Shown here in pieces: positions 55,701-64,000 of a stretch of DNA of 64,000 bases; within the stretch, counting starts at the first letter, position 1; the number at the start of each line of letters is the position of its first letter. The translations under genes were made by a program, and so were the position numbers. Origin of the DNA: Myotis daubentonii (taxonomy: Eukaryota; Chordata; Mammalia; Chiroptera; Vespertilionidae). The stretch is taken from assembly GCF_963259705.1 (NCBI RefSeq), contig NC_081841.1, positions 114,736,979-114,800,978 of the forward strand. The letters are read 5' to 3'. A model generated the notes under the pieces. It was given only the letters and a program-made list of their open reading frames with translations, did no database searches and had not been told where the DNA came from.

Positions 55701-56879
55701 CCAATGACAAAGCCTAACTACTCCAACTACAGCTAAATTATCAGAGAAAACTCCATGGTTCCACCTTTCCAAATTAAAAACTGTCCCAGGAATACCTCCA
55801 TCACATGAACTGGAGTCCCCTAAATATTACAGCCATCAGATCAGGCTCATCAGACTCTTCCTTACCGGCATCCCAGAAGAAGAGGATGAATAAATGATCA
55901 TCTCTGCATGTGCTCCCTGTATACTGAGCCTATCAACCCTGACTTCCCTGAAAGCCCATCTCCTCTCCCAATATCAATCCTCAAGGTCCAAGCTACTGCC
56001 CCATCTCCCTTTGCATTAGGATTCTCACCTTTAGTCAAAAGTAAACAACCAGCATTTCTATGAGCACACCCACTTTAAACACACTCTTACTTTTAAGAAA
56101 ATATATATTCAACAAAGTACAAGAGGAGACCATCCTACATAATAATAGACAAACATTGTAATTAACTGTAGCTACAACATGCTTCCCATTGGCTAATCAG
56201 GGCGATATGCAAATTAACTGCTAACCAAGATGGTGGCCGGCAGCCAGGCAGCTGAAGCGAACAGGAGGCTTGCTTGCTCTAGTGATGGAGGAAGCCAAGG
56301 TTCCTCGCCTGCCACTGCTGGCCTCTGAGCTTGCACTTTAAGAAACAATGTTGCAATTATAGAAGTTAAACAAAACCCAGAAACCTGCTTTCAGCCAGCC
56401 GGGCTTCAGCCAGCAGGATCGCAAAAGGTGTTTCAATTATAGAATCCAAACAAACCCAGATCCCTGCTTTCAGCAGCCAAGGTCTCAGAGCTGCAGCTGG
56501 GCCTCAGAGCTAAAGCTGGCTCTCAGCTTCAGTGACAGCCATAGAAGCTAAATACATCTCAGAATAAAAGAAAAAAAGGAGAAGTTGGGAGCTTCAGTCA
56601 CCCGCCAGCCTGAAAACGGCCCTCAGCCCCTCACCCAGACTGGCCAGGCACCCCAGTGGGGACCCCCACCCTGAAGGGGGTGCGTCCAGCTGCAAACAGC
56701 CATCATCCCCTCATCCAGGTTGGCCAGGCACCCCAGTGGGGACCCCCACCCTGAAGGGGGTGCAGGCAGCCTAAAAACGGCTCACAGCCCCTCACCCAGA
56801 CTGGCCAGGCACCCCAGTGGGGACCCCCACCATGAAGCAACAAGATGGTGGCTAATTTGCATACTGAAGGAGGCTGCAG

Positions 56880-57215
56880 CGGGCAAGGCTGTCTGAGGTC
56901 TGGGACCAGATCTGTGACCCTGCCAGGCGGGGGGCAGTGCTTGAGGCTGTCCGCAGTCTGGGACCTGGATCCATGACCTGGCTGGCGGGGGGCAGCGCTT
57001 GTGGCTGTCCGTGATCTGGGACTCAGATTCGTGACCTGGCAGGCGGGGGGCAGCGCTTGAGGCTGTCCACAGGACCAAGACACAGATCTGTCACCCTGCT
57101 GGGCGGGGTCAGTGCTTGAGGCTGTCCGCGGGACCAAGACACGGATCTGTGACCCTGCCGGGTGGGGGGCAGTGCTTGAGGCTGTCTGTGGTCCCAGGAC
57201 TTGGATCCATGACCC
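56880..57215. repeat. About 57-bp GC-rich minisatellite in the Helitron
   Basis: Units of the form GAGGCTGTCC, CTGGGACC, GATCCATGACCTGGCGGG. The long minus-strand frames across it follow the repeat phase. Confidence 0.85.
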
Positions 57216-57289
57216 TTCCCTGCGGGGCGGCAGCTCGCACAGGGGCAGATAGGCCGGGGTTGGGCAGGGCAGGACGACTGCCTTCCACC

Positions 57290-58320
57290 CAGCCCCAGTC
57301 ACTTTGGGCAGGTGAACAGCGCAGAGAGCCTCTGGATAGGGGAGGCATGCTGGCGGAGGACAGCCTGTACTCTCCAAATGGCGGTGATGACAGCTGTGAG
57401 CGCACCAAGCGGAGCCTGCAGGCTGAGCTGAAGTAGCGCCTGCAGGCCATCAGCGCTCAGGAGTGGCTGCACAAGATCCGCCTCCTGGTCAAGAAGGTGC
57501 AGGATCGCAGGGACAGCCACCGTGGCAGGCCAGACTGATGTCCTCCTGGCCGCACCACAAGGGTTTGCGGATCTGCAAAGCCAGAGGCCTCCGGTGTGCA
57601 CATCCCCCCCTGGCGTGTGAACATCCCCCAGCACACTGTCACCCTCCCGCACCTGCAACAGTTGCAAACCAAGGCGTGCACAAGTTCCCCCTGCCTCTCC
57701 ACCACACTTCCATCAACTCAGCATGCCTAACACCCCCACAGGATGTGCACACATCCCCTCTGATGCGCTCACGTCCTTTGGAGAGTGTCTGGGTGTTCTG
57801 GGTGCTGAGGGTGGGCACCTGTGAGATGACAGTGAGAGGGCGGAGTGGTGATGCCCTGTTCCCATGGAGGCCAGTGCAGCTATGAGATAACCTCTAGGGG
57901 GTTAATGCAGGTGCTGAGGTGGGAGCAGATGAAGGCAGACATACCTGGTAGGCGAGGGCAGCTCTCGCTGAGGTGCCTTCGGTCAGCATTCAAGATCAAG
58001 AACCCAGAGGTGGAGAGGAATTCCATCCTCTCAGTGAAACAGTGGGATAGTCGGGGCAACTGTAGAGGAGGAATGTGCACTTTGGGTGCCAGCACCCATG
58101 AGAGAAGGCTGCCCTGACTGAGCCTCGCTTGCTTGGGGCCTAGTGCACTCCTGCTGGGCAGCGGGTGATAGGACGTGCTTTTCCAAATTAATGAGAAAAA
58201 ACGTTGATTCTCCTGCTGCCCACGAAGGTGGAAAGTGAAGTGGGGAGACATGTGGGGAATGAGCAAGGTTCCCTGTCTGGGGGTTCCAAATATGCTGTTG
58301 GTTTCTTTCACCGCTGACTA
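57290..58320 (+). other. Possible captured host gene fragment in the Helitron
   Basis: GC-rich sequence unlike Helitron or retroviral text. A frame from the ATG at 57348 reads MLAEDSLYSPNGGDDSCERT, then a charged helical stretch past one TAG (57434) to LVKKVQDRRDSH. A second coding-like stretch lies at 57905-58045. I do not recognise the gene; both may be chance. Confidence 0.4.
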
Positions 58321-58324
58321 GAGA

Positions 58325-58440
58325 TATACAGGGTGTCCCCCCCAAAATGTATACACACTCTGAATACCTACTAATTCCAATGGTTTTAAGCATAAGAAAG
58401 AAACAACAATGGAGCTGTTATCTGTTAAAAGTGTGGGCAC
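58325..58440. mobile_element. Mariner-like terminal fragment
   Basis: TACAGGGTGTCCCCCCCAAA followed by ATGTATACACACTCTGAATA resembles a mariner terminal repeat after a TA. The opposite end was not found. Confidence 0.5.
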
Positions 58441-61400
58441 AAACAGGTAGTTGGACATTCCCTGAGGGGTCTCAGATTGGAGAGGGTGAAGGCCAGACTG
58501 AGGGGCCCATCCCCCCCCACCCCAGTGCATGAATTTTGTGCACCGGGCTACTAGTCTATAATAAAAGCTAAGAGCAGAAAATTTTAAAACTTTTCTTGCT
58601 ATCAATGTTTCAGTATTTTATGTTATTTAAGTCTTTCTACAAGGGGACTTTGATTACCCATGGGACAAAATTTTCTTCTTTCTAGATCCCAAACATACCC
58701 TTTCTCCCCTTGGGACAATCCCAATCCTAGAAGTGGGGATTAGCTCTCCTTCTCATCCTATTCCAGCCCTCCTCTCCTACACCCATAAGCTACACCCATA
58801 AGCAACTTTCTCACCTCTACTCATCTCAAACAAACACTTAACCTCACCCATTCCCTCCTAAACCAGAAATTTCTGGCTCTGTCTTTACCACACCTCTTTA
58901 GCATATACCACCATTCTTATACCAATCAAGAGATGGAATCAGGCAAAAATCTCTCTACCTTGAAAAAAGGGTTTCTCAAAAAGCAGACACACTTCTAGGT
59001 AATTATCTTACAGCACAGGAAAATAAAGCTTCCCCTCTTTTTTGTCTCTATAATCAGGGAATTTTCTTTCTCTGTGGGGAGAAAACATACATCTGCCCCT
59101 GACCAAATGAAGAGCAGCCTGTACTCTCATCTATCTCTCACCCAATAGATATAGCCCCTAATAATAAATCTTTACCTGTCCCCATACCCCGTCATATCCG
59201 ACATAAAAGGGCAGTCCAGATAATTCCTCTCCTAATAACCCTTGGCATCAAAACAAGGGTTGGAACTGGCATAGGGGGCCTAACCACTGCAACATCCTAT
59301 TTTGAAATCCTGTCTCAGTACCTACAGGAAAGCTCTGGATGCCTAGCAAGGGGAAAAACTGGTTAAACAAGAACCTCATCCCCAGAGTAACCTATCCTCC
59401 CCTTTCATATCACTAGTCAGGAAACTCAGACCCCTGATCTTTTTCTCCCTAAAGATAACTTCTACAAGATCCAAGATAGTGGCCAATGGGATGGCAGTAA
59501 GCAAGATAGTGTGAATGAGTGAAAGAGCGAAGGATAGTGAGTGGATGTGTGGGGAGTGTGTGTATTTGTGAGTGATGGACAGTTATATTCCACAGGACTG
59601 TCGGGGACTGGTGGACCAGATTTATACTATCACTGAAATCTCTCCTGGAGTGGCTGGCTATGCCACAGAGATCATGCCATCTTGAAGGGGAGAGTGGCTG
59701 TGATCAGAAGCCCAGCCTTACCTTAACCTGGGGAGACGTCAGATACCTCCCAGGACTCTATAGCCACAACGTTCAGGGACCAGCTGCCTCAGCATGAACC
59801 CACGAACACTGAGACTCCAGCCTCCCCAGCCATGGGCGCATAAAAAGTTTGTCCAGGGGGAGACAAGGTGGCGGCCAAATATGCAAATGGGTCCTGCACC
59901 TTCACACAGAGCAGATAGAAGAAACAGCTGAATCCAATAACATCCACCAGGAATTTGCAAGTTAAACACAGCTGGTGAGGCAATCCATGTATGGAAAGGT
60001 CAGAGATTGCCTGGAGAGAGGTGGGATCTGGGATCCAGGTGGAGGGAGAAACATACCCAGAGGGGACTAGAATCTCAGAGGGGAGACTGTGCTGCACCAA
60101 ATCCGCAGCCCTTGCGGTCAGTGTAGCCCTCGAATGTGGAAAGGGATCCACCTTGCTGCTGGCAGTGAGAGACTCTAGATCTAAGCTGTGGGACTGTGCT
60201 CAGAAAGGCAGCCTGAAGTTCTATACCAGCCATGCAGTGCTGGGGGAAAAAGACGAGAGATGGTGTGGTTGCATTGTCTTTATAATTTCATTGCTTTTAT
60301 TTGCTAAACCCAGTGCATGGGCTTTTTCAATGAAAAACACTCACCAAGACTGAAGAGAAGATGGTTTTTGTGGAGACTGGGGAGCAGAATAGGGAGAGAT
60401 GAGCAGGAAACCAACTCTGGGACAGTCCATTCCTCCAACCCAGTCCTGAGTGTGGCAGGGAAAGGAAGAGTCTATACACCCCCAGGGAGCCCTGGGGGGA
60501 TGGATTAACAGGCCATTTGGTTCTGGAAACTAATACAGAAACACCACCATCCAGGGGATGTGTCAGAAATAGACACTTGTGTAAATACAGTACAACTGAA
60601 GGCAGGAAGAGAAACACACTGAGCAGAGTGATCACACCTGCTTGAAACCAAGGTTGTGGTTTGTGACACAGAGGAGCAGTGGATTGCTGGGAACTTCAAC
60701 ACTGTGCTGACTATCTGACAGGAAACAGACATGCCAGGTAGAACAGTAGAGATGGGTCTTAAACCATTCACCATGGGTCATTGGAGCTCTGCTGAAATGA
60801 ACAAATTTCACTACTTCACATTTTTATTTTTTATCTTTTACTTAAGAAACTAAACATTTTTCTCACTTTATTTTACTATTTATTATTATATTTTTATTTT
60901 ACTACTATTATTTTACATTTTTAACTTTTATTTTGTTTTCTTTTATTAGTGTTCTACATTCTATTTTATTTTTTAACATTATTTTACTCTCTCTTAATTT
61001 TTCCTTTATGCCAACACTTCCTTACTCACATTTTCCCTTTTTCATCCTGTTTCTCTTCCCCTGTTCCTGCTTTAGTTTTTCACTATCCTTTTTTACTCCC
61101 TTTTAAAAATTGATCTTACTCATATACCTAATTTCCTCTCCCCTTATCCAAGTCCATGCACACTTCTCTTTTTCTCTTTCCTCACCAGCCAATTTTTTCC
61201 TTTTTTTCCTTTATGGTTGTTGTTTGATTGTTTGTTAGCTTGTTATTTTCTATGCTTCTGTTTTTCCTCTCCTCACTTTTTCTCTTCTTCTACTAATAGC
61301 TTAATTAGTGTCAATCCCCAACTCAGGCCTGTCTGCTCTGTATTCTCCTTTTCCAAAAATAGATGAATACATAGATAAATTAAAGAAAGGGAAAATTATA

Positions 61401-62054
61401 TATGTGTATATATATTCTTTTATATATATTAATATATATTTTTTCAATTATTTTTAATTTTTTATCTATTTTATTTTTAGTATTTTGGTTTTTTTACTTT
61501 TCTTCTTATACACTCATTCTCTTTCTATCTCCTCTATATTGAATCATGGTCATTTACCCATTCATTCAATACCTTGACCTTACATTCAGAAATAAGCTCT
61601 GCCCCTTCTGATTTAGCTTCCCTCCTAATCTTTTCTGGGTGTTTGTTTTTTGCATTAGTTGCTTCTTTTTTGGAGTTTTCTCCCCATATACATATCTATT
61701 TTTACCCTTCTATTTTCTTCTCTTTCTTTTCTCTCTTACCTTTTTTACTTCTCTCAATATCATTTTTGCACTCTTTTCTCTCTCCTAAACATTTTTCTCT
61801 AGTGGCCACATTTATTTGGGATTATTGGTATCATGAACACATTTGTGTTTGGTACACTCTGGGTGTGTCTTTTCATGTATTTTGTGCCTTTAAGTCAATG
61901 CAGTAGAGAGTGAGCTACAAAACCAGACACCATGACAGGAGCGAAAATGGGGAGACAAAGAAACAGCCTCCATATGAAAGAAAAGGAGGAATCACCAGAA
62001 AAGGAAGCAAAGAAAATAAAGGTAAGAAATATCTCAGAGAAATAATTCAGAGCA

Positions 62055-63037
62055 ATGGCCATAAGGACGCTGAAAAGGATAGAGGACAAATTCAACAACA
62101 TGTGTAAGAACCAAGAAGAAATGAAGAAAAACCATGAAGAAATGAAGAATGACATAGATGCAACAGAAAGCATCAAGAGTAGACTAGAAGAAGTGGAAGA
62201 CCACATCAGTGAGCTAGAAAACAATGTAGAACAGAATACCCAAGCAGAGCAGCAACTGGGAAAAAAACCCCAACAACTTAAAAATCAGGTGGAGCCAAAA
62301 CTGCTTTGGCTCAGTGGATGTAGCGTCAGTCTGCAGACTGAAGGGTCCCAGGTTCGATTCCGGTCAAGGGCATGTACCTGGGTTGCGGGCACATTCCCAG
62401 TGGGAGATGTGCAGGAGGCAGCTGATCAATGTTTCTCTCTCATCGATGCTTCTAACTCTCTATCTCTCTCCCTTCCTCTCTGTAAAAAATCAATAAAATA
62501 TATTTTTAAAAAATCAGGTGGAGAACATAAGGAAGCTTTAGATCAACATGAAACAAAACAACACCCACAAAATATGGGTTCCAGAAGGAGAGGAATCTGA
62601 GCAAGGAACAGAAACCCTGTTTGAATAAACAATGACAGAAGGAGGGTGCGCTGATATTGGGAAGAAAAAACTACACAAGTTCATGAAGCTCATGGAGTCC
62701 CAAATAAGATGAGCCCCAAAAGACCAACACCAAGACACATCATAATTAAATTGGCAAACATCAATGACAAAGTAAGAATCTTAAAGGCTTCCAGAGAGAG
62801 ACAGACAGTTACCTACAAGTGATCTATAATTAGACTGTAAACTTATTTCTCAACAGAAACACACCAGGCCAGAAGGGAATGGAATGAAATATACAAAGTC
62901 ATGTAAAACAAAGGTCTGAATCCAAGAATAATTCACTCAGCAAGGCTATAATTCAAAATTAAAGGTGAAATCAGGAGCTTCACAGACAAAAAAGGAGCAA
63001 GGGAGTTTATTACCACCAAACCAGTAATGCAAGAAAT
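62055..63037 (+). pseudogene. L1 ORF1 pseudogene with SINE and LTR insertions
   Basis: N-terminal coiled coil (MAIRTLKRIEDKFNNMCKNQ; RLEEVEDHISELENNVEQN) until the SINE at 62295. After it come a decayed RRM-like region and a C-terminal domain ending at the LTR (63038). A stop (TAA in CATGTAAAACAAAGG near 62903) and others break it. Confidence 0.83.
62295..62508 (+). mobile_element. Ves SINE in L1 ORF1
   Basis: A box (TTTGGCTCAGTGGATGTAGC) and B box (GGTTCGATTCC) are visible. A perfect 15-bp duplication AAAAATCAGGTGGAG (62280-62294, 62509-62523) indicates a young insertion. Confidence 0.96.
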
Positions 63038-63474
63038 TGCCCCGACCCGCGGGACAACAACGGGGGAACGAAGAGACACCCTAGGAGAATGAAACAAACA
63101 AGGGACACGAAAGAATGGAGGCAAGACAAGTCCTGATCAAGCCTCCAACTTTATTCTCACCACGGCAGAATATATACTGTTTTAGGGAAGGGGGGTGGGT
63201 AAAGGGGTCTATGGGCAGTAACCTATTACTAGAGATTTATTAGGCTCCTGATGGCTGTGCTTATCAGCGGGTGATATAGCAGGCTCCGGATGGCTGTGTG
63301 CTTATCAGTGGAGATGTGTGATTTAGCGGCTGTGGGAGGGTAGTTTATCTTTAACTGCTGGCCAATTTGCAAGACACAGGTGGTTTCTGGTAATTAGGAG
63401 TTTCTGGAGGAACCAGAAACTTATAGTTTTTAAGATGGCTTTGTCTAAGCCAATATCTCTAATGGCTCCCAACA
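63038..63474 (-). mobile_element. Solo LTR with 6-bp duplication (class II type)
   Basis: TGCCCCGACCC to CTCCCAACA (TG...CA), flanked by AGAAAT at 63032-63037 and 63475-63480. A 6-bp duplication points to a betaretrovirus/ERVK-like element. The complement of AATAAA at 63151-63156 shows the LTR is on the minus strand. 437 bp, no viral genes. Confidence 0.87.
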
Positions 63475-63544
63475 AGAAATCATAAAGGGACTGTTGTAAA
63501 AGAATAAATAGGAAGGGAAGAAGGAACACAGGCATAAAAATTAA

Positions 63545-64000
63545 AAATTGCGACAAACATGTACCTATCAATAATAACTTAAATTGTAAAAGAATTAAAT
63601 GCCCCAATCAAAAGATATAGGGTACTTCAATGAATAAAAAAATGACCAATATATCTGCTGTCTACAGGAGACCCACTTCAGAACAAAGAACTAACACAGT
63701 CTGATAGTGAAGAAATGAAAAAAAAATTTTTTTCAGGCGAACGAAAATGAAAATAAATCTGGGGTAGCAATACTTGTACCTGACAAAATAGACCTCAAAG
63801 TGAAAGCCATAACAAGAGATAGCAAAGACCACTTCATAAGAATAAAGGGAGCATTCAACAAGAAGACATAACTCTGGTAAATACATATGCACACAATATA
63901 GGAGCACCCAAATACATAAATAAACTTCTGGAAGATATAAAGGAAGAGGTAGACAGAAATACAGTCATAGCAGGGGACTTTAAAACCCCACTAACACCAC
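63545..64000 (+). pseudogene. L1 ORF2 start, endonuclease region (partial)
   Basis: The N-terminal ORF2 pattern is seen: CCTATCAATAATAACTTAAA, the CTGTCTACAGGAGACCCACT block (the L1 endonuclease QET motif region) and GGGGTAGCAATACTTG. Frame changes are present, and it runs off the window. Confidence 0.8.

Larger units (their letters stand above)
56133..58554 (+). mobile_element. Large Helitron with gene-like cargo
   Basis: Starts TCCTACATAATAATAGACAA and ends with the TGCATGAATTTTGTGCA hairpin and CTAG at 58554. It begins as module 'b' (AAGATGGTGGCC near 56228), has three GGCCAGGCACCCCAGTGGGG units, then about five units of a 57-bp GC-rich repeat (56880-57215), a gene-like segment (57290-58320) and a mariner-like end near 58328. 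Inserted in env. Confidence 0.85.
55701..59460 (+). pseudogene. env: ERV env pseudogene, split by a Helitron
   Basis: The envelope region is on both sides of the Helitron (55800-56132 and about 58600-59460). In the second part a furin-type site RHIRHKRA (about 59195) is followed by a hydrophobic fusion-peptide-like stretch with GTGIGGLTTATSYFE, the surface/transmembrane boundary of gammaretrovirus-type envelopes. Many stops interrupt the surface part, and the transmembrane part ends at the L1 junction (59463), so membrane anchor and tail are missing. Non-functional. Confidence 0.78.
42579..59462 (+). mobile_element. Class I endogenous retrovirus, heavily interrupted
   Basis: LTR, primer site, leader, gag, pol and env remnants lie in order on the plus strand. 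They are interrupted by SPIN (43447-43667), an unassigned insert (about 45960-46335), an L1 (47065-55086), a Helitron (56133-58554) and then an L1 at 59463. No 3' LTR is inside the window; it may lie beyond the last L1. All genes are broken. Confidence 0.85.
59463..64000 (+). mobile_element. L1 (5' part; continues beyond the window)
   Basis: Begins near CCAAGATAGTGGCC, has a 2.6-kb 5' UTR parallel to the L1 at 47065-55086 (TATATTCCACAGGACTGT shared), ORF1 from 62055 and ORF2 from about 63545. A Ves SINE and a solo LTR are nested in or near ORF1. The 3' end is outside the window. Confidence 0.88.

Noticed and set aside
56703..57667. Minus-strand frames of 224, 113 and 122 codons
   Set aside because: They follow GC-rich Helitron repeats and have no recognisable domain or codon bias.
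58555..58575. A second Helitron 5' start (TCTATAATAAAAGC) right after 58554
   Set aside because: Only about 14 bp resemble a start; no Helitron body or 3' end follows, and env-like sequence resumes.
61574..61906. 110-codon hydrophobic plus-strand frame
   Set aside because: The same T-rich L1 5' UTR block as at 52.7-53.1 kb; composition artefact.

Overview
This is mammalian nuclear DNA and almost certainly from a vespertilionid bat. The diagnostic signs are many Helitrons of the HeliBat type (TC start; a GTGCAC-loop-GTGCAC hairpin followed by CTAG at the 3' end; insertion between A and T without target duplication), several Ves-type tRNA-derived SINEs with A and B boxes, a SPIN-type hAT element, a 2.85-kb hAT element with transposase remains, and young LINE-1 and half-L1 (HAL1) elements. 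No intact host gene, bacterial gene, rRNA gene, functional tRNA gene or CRISPR array was seen. Nearly all the sequence is layered transposable elements.

Layout. 1-6.3 kb: Helitron, Ves SINE, AT-rich DNA, then an L1 with a 5' inversion carrying a nested hAT element. 6.3-8.24 kb: HAL1 copy 1 with an open 282-codon ORF1. 8.29-12.19 kb: L1 (minus) with target duplications, an internal ORF2 deletion and a probable 3' transduction. 12.3-14.1 kb: older L1. 15.2-16.2 kb: L1 fragment, a Helitron 3' end and a retroviral gag fragment. 16.2-18.7 kb: AT-rich DNA with no recognised gene. 18.7-21.0 kb: three abutting Helitrons (minus). 21.2-26.7 kb: degraded L1s (plus). 26.7-31.5 kb: four abutting Helitrons (plus), the last carrying a retrocopy of the bZIP gene JDP2. 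31.7-33.9 kb: two more Helitrons. 34.1-36.0 kb: HAL1 copy 2 (minus, open ORF1). 38.3-42.4 kb: L1 containing a solo LTR that contains HAL1 copy 3. 42.6-59.46 kb: a class I endogenous retrovirus (LTR, tRNA-Phe-like primer site, broken gag, pol and env) interrupted by a SPIN element, a full-length L1 (minus) with two Helitrons, and a 2.4-kb Helitron with gene-like cargo. 59.46 kb to the end: another L1 of the same subfamily (plus), with a Ves SINE in ORF1 and a class II-type solo LTR.

The nesting gives relative ages. The ERV is older than the SPIN element, the L1 at 47-55 kb and the Helitron at 56 kb. That L1 is older than its two Helitrons. At 38-41 kb, L1 is older than the solo LTR, which is older than HAL1. 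The most interesting items are the JDP2 retrocopy inside a Helitron, the recurrent fused Helitron modules, two HAL1 copies with open ORF1 and no ORF2, and Helitron-borne motif clusters resembling CTCF and CCAAT-box sites. Element names rest on recognised motifs and termini; no database search was possible.
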